From Pseudomonadaceae bacterium (GTDB lineage Bacteria > Pseudomonadota > Gammaproteobacteria > Pseudomonadales > Pseudomonadaceae), in contig CAAFUS010000006.1 in assembly GCA_900766265.1 (NCBI GenBank), positions 186,001-250,000 on the forward strand: DNA of 64,000 bases, given 5' to 3'. The notes beneath the pieces were generated by a model. That model did not search any database, was not told the origin of the DNA, and saw only the letters and a program-made list of their open reading frames with translations. Of this stretch, positions 51,275 to 60,005 are shown piece after piece; within the stretch, counting starts at the first letter, position 1, and the number at the start of each line of letters is the position of its first letter. The translations under genes and the position numbers were made by a program.

Positions 51275-53059
51275 ATGACCGTCACCGAGCAGTTGAGCAA
51301 CCTGGCCCGGATCCTTGCTCACGGAGACCTCACCACGCTGTTTCAGCCGATCGTCTCGTTGTCCGAGCAAGCTGTCGTCGGCTACGAGGCCCTGACCCGC
51401 GGCCCGTCCAACAGCTGCCTGCACTCCCCGGTCACCCTCTTTTCCGCCGCGCGGCACGCCAGACGCCTGAACGATCTGGAGCTCGCCTGCCGCGAAAGCG
51501 CCTGCCGCCATTTCGACGCACAGGGTCTGCAGGGCAAGCTGTTTCTCAATGCCTCCCCGGAATCGCTGCTTGACATCACCCACAAGCCCGGCAGGACCCT
51601 GGAGTTCCTGCAACGCTTCGGCATATCACCCAGCCAGGTGGTCATCGAGCTGACCGAACAGACGCCGATCGAGGATTTCGAGCTGCTCGACAATGCGCTT
51701 CGCCACTACCGCGCGATGGGGTTTTCGATCGCGCTGGACGACCTGGGCGCAGGCTATTCGAGCCTCAGGCTGTGGTCGGAGCTGCGTCCCGACTACGTCA
51801 AGATCGACCGCTACTTCATCGACGGTATCCACCGGGACGCGGTGAAGCGGGAGTTCGTCGACTCGATACTGAAAATAGCCCGGGCCTCGCGCGCCGTGGT
51901 CATCGCCGAAGGCATCGAGCTGCAACAGGAGCTGGCCGTGCTCAAGGAGATGGGCGTCGACCTGGTCCAAGGCTATTTGATCGGTCGGCCTGAGCCCAGC
52001 CCCAGCGTCGACTTCGCCAACCTGCTGCCCAAAGCGCCGAGCGCCGACAGCGATTTTCTGGAGGAAGTCGGCGACCTTTCTCCCCTGCTCGTGCAGCAGG
52101 CCGGCGTTTCGCAAGACCAGCCGATCTCGGACGTGCTCGACGTGTTCCGCCTGCAGGCCAACCTCAATGCCCTCGCGATTCTGGACAGCGACCAGCGACC
52201 GGTCGGCATCGTGCAGCGCAGCCTGTTGTCCGAAGCCTTGCTCAAGCCCTACGCGAAAGACCTGCTGGCGAGAAAGCCCATCAGCCGGCTGATGAGCGAG
52301 GAGTTCCTGGCCGTCGAGGTGTCCCACTCGATGCAGCAGGTCAGCCGGCTGCTGACCAGCCGGGCGCGCCAACGCATCGAGGATGACTTCATCATCACCC
52401 AGGAAGGCCGTTATCTCGGCCTGGGACGGGTCATGGATGTGCTCAAGCTGATCACGGAGATGAAGATCCAGCAGGCACGGCACGCCAACCCGCTGACCCT
52501 GCTGCCAGGCAACGTCCCCATCCAGCAGTGCCTGGCACGCCTGCTCAAGCAGGGCGGAGAGGCCGTGGTCTGCTATGTCGACATCGATCACTTCAAGCCT
52601 TTCAACGACCTCTACGGCTACGCGAAAGGCGATCAGGTCCTGCTTTCCCTCGCTCAGTGCCTGACCGAGCAGATCGACCCACGCTGCGATTTCGTCGGAC
52701 ACATCGGTGGCGACGACTTCATGCTGGTGTTGTGCTCGCAGGATTGGCAGGCGCGGCTCACCGAGCTGTTCGGTGCCTTTCAGGCGCGCTGCCTGCCGCT
52801 ATACCGCAACGAGCACCTGGCCGCCGAGGGCTTCGTCAGCATGAGCCGCCAGGGCAGCCTGGAGCATTTCCCCCTGCTCTCGCTGTCCATCGGGGCGGTG
52901 CGTGTCGGAAGCGATTCGGCAGACCTGGACCCCGACGGACTCGCACATCTGGCATCACAGGCCAAACGTCAGGCCAAGGCGACACCGGGCAACAGCCTGG
53001 AGCTGATGCATGCAGGCTCCACGCCTCAGAGTCCGAGCCTGGCGGCGCATGCCTCGTAA
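51275..53059 (+). CDS. EAL phosphodiesterase with CBS pair and degenerate GGDEF
   Basis: 594 residues: EAL domain (about 15-250) with E38-A-L, the Mg/c-di-GMP residues in LNASPES, IELTE, ALDDLGAG, VKIDR, AEGIE and QGYLIGRP intact; CBS pair (about 280-420); and a GGDEF-like domain where the active loop reads GGDDF (478-482) and the RxxD inhibitory site is shifted (PRCD). It should hydrolyse c-di-GMP, while the third domain is probably inactive or a GTP sensor. No membrane segment. It resembles the P. aeruginosa gene after prc. The 3' end overlaps the Sel1 gene by 34 bases. Confidence 0.92.
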   Translation: MTVTEQLSNLARILAHGDLTTLFQPIVSLSEQAVVGYEALTRGPSNSCLHSPVTLFSAARHARRLNDLELACRESACRHFDAQGLQGKLFLNASPESLLDITHKPGRTLEFLQRFGISPSQVVIELTEQTPIEDFELLDNALRHYRAMGFSIALDDLGAGYSSLRLWSELRPDYVKIDRYFIDGIHRDAVKREFVDSILKIARASRAVVIAEGIELQQELAVLKEMGVDLVQGYLIGRPEPSPSVDFANLLPKAPSADSDFLEEVGDLSPLLVQQAGVSQDQPISDVLDVFRLQANLNALAILDSDQRPVGIVQRSLLSEALLKPYAKDLLARKPISRLMSEEFLAVEVSHSMQQVSRLLTSRARQRIEDDFIITQEGRYLGLGRVMDVLKLITEMKIQQARHANPLTLLPGNVPIQQCLARLLKQGGEAVVCYVDIDHFKPFNDLYGYAKGDQVLLSLAQCLTEQIDPRCDFVGHIGGDDFMLVLCSQDWQARLTELFGAFQARCLPLYRNEHLAAEGFVSMSRQGSLEHFPLLSLSIGAVRVGSDSADLDPDGLAHLASQAKRQAKATPGNSLELMHAGSTPQSPSLAAHAS

Positions 53060-53493
53060 TGCCTGGCCAGTTCGGGATCGGCCTCTAGGCCATGGCCTCC
53101 GGCACGATAGAGCTGGGCGAGACGGGTTGCCGCCAGGGGATGGCCGGCCTTTACCGCCAGCGCCCACCAGTTGGCCGCTTCCGCCGCGTCCGGGCCGTGG
53201 CTCGCATCTTCGCTGAGGCTGATGGCGCCCATCTGGTAGGCCGCCTTGGCATCACCGGCCCTTGCAGCCAGCCGTAGCAGTCGGATGCCTTCATTGCGCG
53301 CGCCAAAACCGCGGCCGCGGAATACCAGGATGTGGCCGTAGAAGCTCTGCGCCGACACGTCTCCCAGCGCCGCCATGCGGGAGAATTGCCCCTCCATCCA
53401 ACGCCACAGTTTGGGTTGCTGCACAGCCCAGCGCCAACTCATCAACCTTCGCGCCACGCGATACCCCAGCCACGCCCGAATATCGAGCAGCAT
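53026..53493 (-). CDS. Sel1-repeat (TPR-like) protein
   Basis: 155 residues with three Sel1-like repeats: GIRLLRLAARAGDAKAAYQMGAI, AAEAANWWALAVKAGHPLAATRLAQLY and ADPELARHYEACAA. Such proteins act as adaptors. The N-terminal 35 residues are Trp/Arg-rich and are not a signal peptide. Its start shares one base with the stop of the upstream 124-residue gene (TGATG), and its last 34 bases overlap the 3' end of the EAL gene on the other strand. Partner unknown. Confidence 0.85.
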   Translation of the reverse strand: MLLDIRAWLGYRVARRLMSWRWAVQQPKLWRWMEGQFSRMAALGDVSAQSFYGHILVFRGRGFGARNEGIRLLRLAARAGDAKAAYQMGAISLSEDASHGPDAAEAANWWALAVKAGHPLAATRLAQLYRAGGHGLEADPELARHYEACAARLGL

Positions 53494-53867
53494 CAGGGCG
53501 CCTCCGGGTAATCGTACTCGAATACCCGAGCCACCTCCCCTGCGTGCCAGGAGGCTGCGGCGAAGCCGTCCGAAGCGCCTATGAAACGACCCAGGCGGTT
53601 GGCACATTCGAAGAACCCCGGACGAGGCAGACGGCTGGCGCCCTGGCTGATAACCAGGGCGCTGCGCAGCGGCCGGTCGGCATGGGCATCCAGGGCTGCC
53701 AGATGCTCAAGGGCTGCGGTCAGGACTTGCATCGCCGGTGACGGGAGCTTGAGGCGCTCGACCAGTGCGCGGTAGGTCACCAGGTGACGTTGTCGCCGCG
53801 CGTCCTCCAGCTCGGCGAGCAGGGCCTGCCAGTGCTGGCGGCTGATACGTACGGGTTGCTGAGTCAA
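53493..53867 (-). CDS. Conserved hypothetical protein, middle gene of three
   Basis: 124 residues, no signal peptide. N-terminal helical half (ISRQHWQALLAELEDARRQRHLVTYRALVERLKLPSPAMQVL) looks like a small winged-helix or helical recognition domain. The C-terminal half has SALVISQGASRLPRPGFFECANRLGRF. I do not recognise a named family. It overlaps the HTH gene by four bases and the Sel1 gene by one, so the three are made as one set. Function unknown. Confidence 0.8.
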   Translation of the reverse strand: MTQQPVRISRQHWQALLAELEDARRQRHLVTYRALVERLKLPSPAMQVLTAALEHLAALDAHADRPLRSALVISQGASRLPRPGFFECANRLGRFIGASDGFAAASWHAGEVARVFEYDYPEAP

Positions 53868-54187
53868 GCGTCATCCTCCCAACGGGCGATGCCCAGCGCC
53901 TGAGCCAGCGAGCGGCGGATGGCCGCATCCGGATCGCGCTCGCCCACCTCGATCAGAGCCAGGTAGGCCGGGCTGATGCCGACGGAACGCGCAAGGTCTT
54001 CCGCCGTCCGACCCTGAGCTTCACGAAGCGCCCGAAGCTGCCGCAGGGGTTGCGAATCACGAGGCGGTTGACTGGCATCATTCACCTGCGTCTCCCGCCC
54101 GGCCGCCCTGAGCAGGGCCTGGTACTCGTCCCAGGGCAGCACGGCATATTCCGGCTCACCGTCCCGCGTGATGACTTGCACGTTCAT
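53864..54187 (-). CDS. XRE-type helix-turn-helix protein
   Basis: 107 residues. The first 30 (MNVQVITRDGEPEYAVLPWDEYQALL) resemble the N-terminus of Phd/YefM-type antitoxins, and residues 48-105 form an XRE helix-turn-helix (LRQLRALREAQGRTAEDLARSVGISPAYLALIEVGERDPDAAIRRSLAQALGI). It may regulate its own operon. GGGAGG gives a strong ribosome site. No known toxin partner is recognised in the next gene. Confidence 0.85.
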   Translation of the reverse strand: MNVQVITRDGEPEYAVLPWDEYQALLRAAGRETQVNDASQPPRDSQPLRQLRALREAQGRTAEDLARSVGISPAYLALIEVGERDPDAAIRRSLAQALGIARWEDDA

Positions 54188-54282
54188 CTGCGCCTCCCAT
54201 CGATATCAATGGGGCAGGATCTTAACAGCCCGCCGCGCCCACAAAAGACCGAGAAGTACACAGGACGGCAAATACCCAGGAG

Positions 54283-54717
54283 TCAGGCCTTGGCCTCGTC
54301 CGCAGCCGGCAGACGCTCCAGATCGGCCTGCTTGGAGGGGCTCTGCGCCTGGCGCCAGGCGCGAAAGGCATCGAGCTCACCGGACCACTTGTTCATGACC
54401 CAGCCGAGCACGGCGATGTCGTCGAGGAAACCGATGCCCGGCAACCAGTCGGGAATGGCGTCCAGGGGCGAGACGAAATACAGCAGGCCGGCCACCACCG
54501 CGAGCAGCGCCTGAGTGCTGACGGCGCGGTACTCGCCCCGCCACCAGGCCACGCACAAGGCTTGCAGGGTCCGCAAATCGTCGCCGAGTCCCCGGATCGC
54601 ACCGCGGCCTGATTTGCGTTTTCGCGCCACGGCCATAAGCAGCAACGGCAGCCGGCCACGGCTGAGAACGCGCTGAGCCAAGGGCAGATAACGCAGGAAA
54701 TTCCAGGGTGCTTTCAT
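54283..54717 (-). CDS. DUF1232 (YkvA) membrane protein
   Basis: 144 residues. The DUF1232 core is ALLAVVAGLLYFVSPLDAIPDWLPGIGFLDDIAVLGWVM, with the conserved PxDxxPD...G..DD pattern and a membrane helix. The N-terminal 60 residues are basic. The family has no assigned role. It lies between the HTH cassette and an AT-rich non-coding region, and reads toward the HTH gene. Confidence 0.9.
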   Translation of the reverse strand: MKAPWNFLRYLPLAQRVLSRGRLPLLLMAVARKRKSGRGAIRGLGDDLRTLQALCVAWWRGEYRAVSTQALLAVVAGLLYFVSPLDAIPDWLPGIGFLDDIAVLGWVMNKWSGELDAFRAWRQAQSPSKQADLERLPAADEAKA

Positions 54718-55100
54718 GGATCACCTCTCGCAAAGCGCCGCTGCGCATGGCATACAGAGGTTATCCACCGAAGCTGTGGATAACCTTGTGAACAGATTAT
54801 GGATGACTGCCCCAAACGCCCGTCCGATGCGGGGTCCGCACAGATCGACGATTTTTTGCCCAGCGCAAAAAACTTTTAAAAATCAATCAGTTATAAATAT
54901 CCTATAAGTCCTGTGGCTTTTATCGCTGCGACTGGCTGATGTCAGCTCGTGATGTGCATAACCGTAACACTGTCAACGCTTTTTCCTTGCGTTTCGACAA
55001 AAAAAAGGGTTGCGCGTTCATGGATCCGCCGTCCTAGTGCAGGCGCAGCTCAAACGAAAAAGCCGGTCGTATGACCGGCTTTTTTCTACAGACTGTTCGC
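54718..55100. other. 383-base AT-rich intergenic region with DnaA-box-like sites
   Basis: No gene is visible. At 54760-54784 GTTATCCAC and GTGGATAAC form a perfect 9-bp inverted repeat with a seven-base spacer; the right arm contains a perfect minus-strand TTATCCACA DnaA box (54775-54783). A third relaxed box, TTATGCACA on the minus strand, is at 54953-54961. Between them, 54850-54910 is strikingly AT-rich (ACTTTTAAAAATC, GTTATAAATATCC), unlike the surrounding high-GC DNA. A-tract ACAAAAAAAAGG occurs near 55000. It could be a regulatory region, an ancient insertion scar or an initiator-binding cluster. Confidence 0.55.
55061..55086. terminator. Bidirectional terminator after the ComEA-like gene
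   Basis: AGCCGGTC and GACCGGCT form an 8-bp stem with a four-base loop. T-runs flank it on both strands (TTTTTT on plus after 55080; TTTTTCGTTT on minus), so it ends the ComEA transcript and would also stop transcription from the AT-rich region. Confidence 0.9.
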
Positions 55101-55415
55101 TTATTGCAAACTGATGCGGCTGCGGTTCTTCTCCAGTGTCGCAGCGCCGATGCCCTTGACTTCCAGCAGCTCGTCCACCGAGGTGAACGGGCCGTGGGTG
55201 TCGCGGTACTCGACGATGGCTTTGGCCTTGGCCGCCCCGATCCCCTTCAGTTCCCGGGTGAGGGTTTCGGCATCGGCCGTGTTGAGGCCGACCGCAGCGA
55301 CCTGGATGGCGGCAGCCGGTTCAGCACCAGCGTGTTTGGGTTCGGCAGCCTGGCCATGGAGGGCGAAGCCTGCGAGAAGAGCGAGGGATGCAGCGCGGAT
55401 AAACGTCTTGGTCAT
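55101..55415 (-). CDS. ComEA-like helix-hairpin-helix protein
   Basis: 104 residues. A signal peptide (about 1-23, ending GQAA) and a single pair of helix-hairpin-helix motifs: LNTADAETLTRELKGIGAAKAKAIVEYR and FTSVDELLEVKGIGAATLEKN. It has no transmembrane anchor, so it would be a soluble periplasmic DNA-binding protein, as in other Pseudomonas ComEA homologues used for DNA uptake. AAGGA precedes the ATG. Single-gene unit with its own terminator. Confidence 0.9.
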   Translation of the reverse strand: MTKTFIRAASLALLAGFALHGQAAEPKHAGAEPAAAIQVAAVGLNTADAETLTRELKGIGAAKAKAIVEYRDTHGPFTSVDELLEVKGIGAATLEKNRSRISLQ

Positions 55416-55544
55416 TTCACGATCCTTATGAGTGACAACGGTAACGGCGCGGTACTTTCCTAGCGCCGCCCCACTAACTTAGAACGCCAACCGGTAGCGT
55501 CAATCAGACCACGCGCCTTTCGTGACCAATCTCACATCTGGCCG

Positions 55545-56786
55545 TCAACGCATCGCGTTGAACAGGTTCAGGCTGCTGATCTTCACATAGCTCTGCTGGG
55601 CCGCTTCGAGAATGATGGTCTGAAACGACAGCCGTGACAGCGCCTCGGCATAATCGAGTTCGCGCAGCTCAGCCTGGACCGACTTGTTGACCAGCGTAAC
55701 GTCCTGGTTGTCGGTCATGGTGGTTTCGATCACGTTCAATCGCGCGCCGATATTGCCCCGCGCGGCGTCGACGTTGACCATCGCGTGGTCGAGGTTGGTC
55801 ACGCCCAGCGCCACGGCATCACGGACATCGTCGTCGCTGCTGTTGGGATTTTCCAGGACCGCCCGCAGGTTGGCGATGGTGTTAAGGATGCCCTGTTTCT
55901 CGCGGGGCTCCGCCGGCGGAACGACCTGCACGGTTTCGCCCCCCACCGCCGCACCGTCGAGCTGCAGCGTTACGCCACGGAAGACCAGCGTGTCGGGCTT
56001 GCTCGGATCGTCATCCATCCTCTGGTCCGCGACCAGCGGCGTGTCGGCCGCCGCGCGTGGCAATCCGTAGATCGAATAGCTACCGTCGGCGCCGAACTCG
56101 AGTTCGATGCCGCCAGCAGGGAAACCTCCGACCGCCGAGAAGGCTACCTCGTCGCTGACCAGCGGAGCGGAAACACGCAGCGTCGAGTTGGCCGGCGCCG
56201 TTAACGTACGGTCCAGACGGCCAGCGTTGGTGATGTTCTCGAAAATGCTCTTGCCGCTATCGCTGATCGGGATGTTCAGCGAACTGGCGATCTGCAGGGT
56301 GCGCTGCCCTTCGTCACCCTTGTACTGGTAGCTGCTGCCCTCGATCACGAAGGGCTGGGTCTTGCCCTGGAAACCCGAGAACAGGTATTCGCCCCGCGCG
56401 TTGCGCGTGTTCATCAGGGACATCAGCTCGTTTTCGCGCTCGCCCAACTCGGCGGCGATGGCTTTGCGCTCGCCGCTGCCCAACGCACCGTTGCCCGCCT
56501 CGAGCGTCAACTCGCGGATGCGCTGCAGGATGGTGTTGACCGAGTTGAGTGTCACTTCTTCCTGGGTCAGGCTGTTCTTGGCGGCGGTCAGGTTGGAGTC
56601 GTACTGGCTGAGCACGTTCTGCTGCTGCTCCAGCTGAAGCAGGCGTACCGAGGCGACCGGGTCATCCGCCGGTGTGAGGATGCGGTTGCCGGTGCTGATC
56701 TGCTCCTGGGTACGGGTCGCATTGGCATAGTTGCGCTGCAATCCGGCGACGCCGTTGTTGAACGCTTGCAAGGTAGAGATACGCAT
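55545..56786 (-). CDS. flgL: Flagellar hook-associated protein 3 (FlgL)
   Basis: 413 residues. The flagellin-like N-terminal coiled segment (MRISTLQAFNNGVAGLQRNYANATRTQEQISTGNRILTPADDPVASVRLLQLEQQQ) and C-terminal helix (LSRLSFQTIILEAAQQSYVKISSLNLFNAMR) frame a variable middle. FlgL forms the second hook-filament junction layer. It is 11 bases downstream of flgK on the minus strand and closes the flgF-L operon. Confidence 0.97.
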   Translation of the reverse strand: MRISTLQAFNNGVAGLQRNYANATRTQEQISTGNRILTPADDPVASVRLLQLEQQQNVLSQYDSNLTAAKNSLTQEEVTLNSVNTILQRIRELTLEAGNGALGSGERKAIAAELGERENELMSLMNTRNARGEYLFSGFQGKTQPFVIEGSSYQYKGDEGQRTLQIASSLNIPISDSGKSIFENITNAGRLDRTLTAPANSTLRVSAPLVSDEVAFSAVGGFPAGGIELEFGADGSYSIYGLPRAAADTPLVADQRMDDDPSKPDTLVFRGVTLQLDGAAVGGETVQVVPPAEPREKQGILNTIANLRAVLENPNSSDDDVRDAVALGVTNLDHAMVNVDAARGNIGARLNVIETTMTDNQDVTLVNKSVQAELRELDYAEALSRLSFQTIILEAAQQSYVKISSLNLFNAMR

Positions 56787-56797
56787 GACGGTGCCTA

Positions 56798-58798
56798 TTA
56801 CCTGAAGGTGCTGAGCAATGTATCGAACAGAGAGCGGGCAACTTGAATGATCTGTGCGGAGGCGTTGTAGTACTGCTCGAACTTGATCAGGTTGGCCGCT
56901 TCCTCGTCGAGATTGACCGCCGACAGCGAATCGCGGCTGTCGGTAGCCTGTTTGAGAATGGCGGTGGTGGCGTCGCCGTCGAGGCGCGCCTGGGCCGTCA
57001 GGGTTCCGACGCGCTCGACCAGCTGGCCGTAGCCGTCGGTGAAGGTCATGCCGCTTGCAATGCCGCTGTTCGGATCGACGCCGACGGTCTGCTTGGTCTG
57101 CAGGTCCACCAGCTTGAGTGCATTGCGGTTGTCCGACACGCCGTTCTGGTTGAACCCAAGGGTGAAGCTGTCGTTGGCTTCGGGCCGTCCGCTGAGGGTG
57201 AAGCGCACCGTGTTGCCGGGGCTCAGCGTCAGCTCGTAGGTGTTGGCTTCACCGCGTCTGAAGTCCCCCGCCGGCACACGCGCCAGACCGGCGACCGGGT
57301 TCCCGGCACCATCGACGAAGCCCGTTCCGTCGAAGCGCAGGGTCTGTGGCAGTCCCGCTTGGATCGCGGCCATGTCGATCGGGCTGGAACTGGCCGACAC
57401 CAGGTCCGGCTGACCGATCACACCGGTGCCGCGGTTCTGTACGTTCGCCTCGGAACGCACCGGCGCGGCGAACGCCAACTGATCGGGCTGGTCGAGCACG
57501 GTCTTGATGTCCGACGCTCCACGACGGGTGGGCTGCAGCAGGAAGCCGTCGCCGGACGCCGGCAGGCCGCTTACCGAGACCGAGAAGCCCTGGTCGCGAC
57601 CTTGCGAATCGGTGAAGGTCAGGACGCCGTTCTGGTTGCTCACATTCATCAGCGCACCGTCGCTGAGCCGGCGCGCCTGGTAGTTGTTGCCGTCGAACTC
57701 GAGCTTGTAGTCACTGGTGGTCAGGTAGCTGGTGTTGGTGATGAAGAGCGACGCATCGGCCGAGGACGTGTTAGTGCTGAACGCATTGGCGCGCAGCGCT
57801 GCGAGATCCGGGTGGTTGTAGTCGCCAAACAGCGCCGTACCGACGTTACCCTTGAGGTCGAGCCCTTCCCCGAGCTGGGTGTTGACCTGTTCGGCCAATG
57901 ACAGCGCTAGGCGCCCTAGCGAATTGAGCGTGCTGTCGAGCACTTCTTCGCGGTAACGGATCAACCCGCCGATTTCACCGCCGGTGATCTGCGTGGTGAT
58001 GCCCTGGCGCGAACCACCACTGACGAACTGGACTTCCGCACGATTGGGATCGCCCGCACCCGGCACCACCTCCAGGCGCGCCACCGAGCTGCCCACCACC
58101 AAGGGTTGGCCGCTGCCAATGAAGAGGTTGAAGCTGTTGTCATCCTGCGGAACGACGGTCACACCGATGTAGGTGGACAGCTGGCGTACGGCCTCGTCGC
58201 GCGCGTCGAGCAGGTCGTTGGGGGTCTGACCGCTGGCCGACGCCTTGGAGATGGCCTCGTTGAGACTGCCGATGCTGCCGGCCAGACGATTGATCTGGTC
58301 GGTGACCGCCGACATCTGCTTGTTGATGAAGGCGTTCTGATCGGAAAGGCGGTCGTACACGGTGTTGAACCGGCGCGCCACGCCTTCGGCCTCCGCCAGC
58401 ACCAGTTGGCGCGCCGATATGTTCGCCGGGTCTTCGGCCGCCGTCTGCATCGCCGAGAAAAAGCTCTGCAGCGCCGGCGTGATGCCGGTGGTACTGCCGG
58501 CGAGCAGCGAGTCGAGCTGATCGATCTGGCTCTTGTACGCCTGCACGTCGCTGGACAAGGCGGTACTGCTGCGCACCTGGTTGGTCAGGAATTCGCTGTA
58601 GCTGCGGCGGATCTCCACCAGCGTCGTGCCCGAACCGATGTAGCCCGCACCGCTGAACTGCGGGGCGCGGGTCGCCTGGGCAGCATCCTGGCGGCTGTAG
58701 CCGGGGGTGTTGACGTTGCTGATGTTGTGGCCGGTGATTGAAAGCTGGGTCTTGCTTGCAGCCAGACCGGACAGGCCGATATTGAGAAGGTCCGCCAT
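56798..58798 (-). CDS. flgK: Flagellar hook-associated protein 1 (FlgK)
   Basis: 666 residues. N-terminal rod/hook motif LLNIGLSGLAASKTQLSITGHNISNVNTPGYSRQ and C-terminal heptad segment VNLDEEAANLIKFEQYYNASAQIIQVARSLFDTLL are typical. The large middle region with SGLPASGDGFLLQPTRRG is the surface-exposed part. FlgK forms the first hook-filament junction. Starts three bases after the flgJ stop. Confidence 0.97.
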   Translation of the reverse strand: MADLLNIGLSGLAASKTQLSITGHNISNVNTPGYSRQDAAQATRAPQFSGAGYIGSGTTLVEIRRSYSEFLTNQVRSSTALSSDVQAYKSQIDQLDSLLAGSTTGITPALQSFFSAMQTAAEDPANISARQLVLAEAEGVARRFNTVYDRLSDQNAFINKQMSAVTDQINRLAGSIGSLNEAISKASASGQTPNDLLDARDEAVRQLSTYIGVTVVPQDDNSFNLFIGSGQPLVVGSSVARLEVVPGAGDPNRAEVQFVSGGSRQGITTQITGGEIGGLIRYREEVLDSTLNSLGRLALSLAEQVNTQLGEGLDLKGNVGTALFGDYNHPDLAALRANAFSTNTSSADASLFITNTSYLTTSDYKLEFDGNNYQARRLSDGALMNVSNQNGVLTFTDSQGRDQGFSVSVSGLPASGDGFLLQPTRRGASDIKTVLDQPDQLAFAAPVRSEANVQNRGTGVIGQPDLVSASSSPIDMAAIQAGLPQTLRFDGTGFVDGAGNPVAGLARVPAGDFRRGEANTYELTLSPGNTVRFTLSGRPEANDSFTLGFNQNGVSDNRNALKLVDLQTKQTVGVDPNSGIASGMTFTDGYGQLVERVGTLTAQARLDGDATTAILKQATDSRDSLSAVNLDEEAANLIKFEQYYNASAQIIQVARSLFDTLLSTFR

Positions 58799-58801
58799 GG
58801 G

Positions 58802-59995
58802 TTAGCCCCTGCTCTGCTTGATCGAGGCCGAACCTGCGTCGGCAACGGTTTGATAGGTCTGCATCTTGCGGGCGATCTGGCTGATCTTCCGTGCGTACTG
58901 CGGGTCGGTCGCGTAGCCGGCCTTTTGCAGTTCCTGCACGAAGCGCTCGGAATCCCCCGACGTGCCGGCCACCTTGATAGCCGACTGGTAGCGGTCGCTC
59001 TTCTGCAGCAGGTTCACGTAGTCATCGAAGCTGTGCGCGAACGAGCTATAGGCGCGAAACCCCTCGACCTGCTTGACGGGCTTGCCATTGACATATTCGG
59101 TGGTGCGCGCCTGGGCCGATTCGCCGGACCAGTTGGTGGCCTTGATGCCGAACAGGTTGTGGCTGTTGCTGCCATCCTTCTGGCGAATCATGGATTTGCC
59201 CCAGCCGGTTTCCAGCGCCGCCTGGGCGACCAGGTAGCGTGCCTCCACGCCCAGGCGCTTGGCGGCCTTTTCGGCCATGGGCAGCATGGTCGCCATGAAC
59301 TCTTCGGCCGAGTTGAAGCGGGTCTTCGACGGCGAGCCGCTCGCGCCGGGCTCGACGCCGTTGATCACGAGCCCCTTGTCCGCGGGCGCGGCGAAGGTCC
59401 TGGCCGGCTTCCAATCGGTACCCACCAGCGGTTGAGCTTCGCCCTCGCCCAGCAGCGCGCCAGGCATGCGCGCCTCCTTGGCCCCGGGTTGTACTTCGCC
59501 TACGGCAGGCTGCCCGGCCGCCTTGCCGGGCAGCGCCAGGCGACGCTGGGCGAGCAGCTTCGAATCGTCTCGCGAAGACTCGACCGCCGCGCCCGGCTTG
59601 CTCGGCCAGGCGGCGCCCTGGGTCTCGGCCACCTGGGCAAACGGATTGGGACGGCTGGGCGCGTCCTTCATCTTGGTCATCTGCCGCACCAGCACGTCGG
59701 CCAGGCCCATGCCGCCTTCCTTGGACAGGCTGACCGAGAGCTGCTGGTCATACATGTCCTGATACTGCTTGGTGGCCTGGCTGTTGAGCGGGTTGTCCTT
59801 GGCCAGCACTTCGTTGGCCGAGCGCATCGACTTGAGCATCTCGTTGAGAAACAGCGACTCGAACTCCTGCGCGACCTTGCGGACGTTGGCTTCCCCGTCG
59901 CGGTCCTTGCCCACCTTGAGCTGGTTCAGGCGATTGAGGTCGCTGTAGCTCCCGCTATCGACACCACCGCTCACACCACCGAGTCGAGTCTGCAT
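58802..59995 (-). CDS. flgJ: Flagellar rod assembly protein/muramidase FlgJ
   Basis: 397 residues. N-terminal rod-capping domain (about 40-108, FESLFLNEMLKSMRSANEVL) and C-terminal glucosaminidase domain (about 240-390) with the catalytic Glu262 in AALETGWGKS and SHNLFGIKA. A proline/alanine-rich linker of roughly 110 residues joins them. FlgJ opens the peptidoglycan for the rod. Ten bases separate it from flgI. Confidence 0.96.
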   Translation of the reverse strand: MQTRLGGVSGGVDSGSYSDLNRLNQLKVGKDRDGEANVRKVAQEFESLFLNEMLKSMRSANEVLAKDNPLNSQATKQYQDMYDQQLSVSLSKEGGMGLADVLVRQMTKMKDAPSRPNPFAQVAETQGAAWPSKPGAAVESSRDDSKLLAQRRLALPGKAAGQPAVGEVQPGAKEARMPGALLGEGEAQPLVGTDWKPARTFAAPADKGLVINGVEPGASGSPSKTRFNSAEEFMATMLPMAEKAAKRLGVEARYLVAQAALETGWGKSMIRQKDGSNSHNLFGIKATNWSGESAQARTTEYVNGKPVKQVEGFRAYSSFAHSFDDYVNLLQKSDRYQSAIKVAGTSGDSERFVQELQKAGYATDPQYARKISQIARKMQTYQTVADAGSASIKQSRG

Positions 59996-60005
59996 GTCCG
60001 TTTCC

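Noticed and set aside
54718..55100. Main chromosomal origin (oriC)
   Set aside because: DnaA-box-like sites and an AT-rich core are present, but dnaA, dnaN, rpmH and gidA are absent nearby, and only three boxes are seen.
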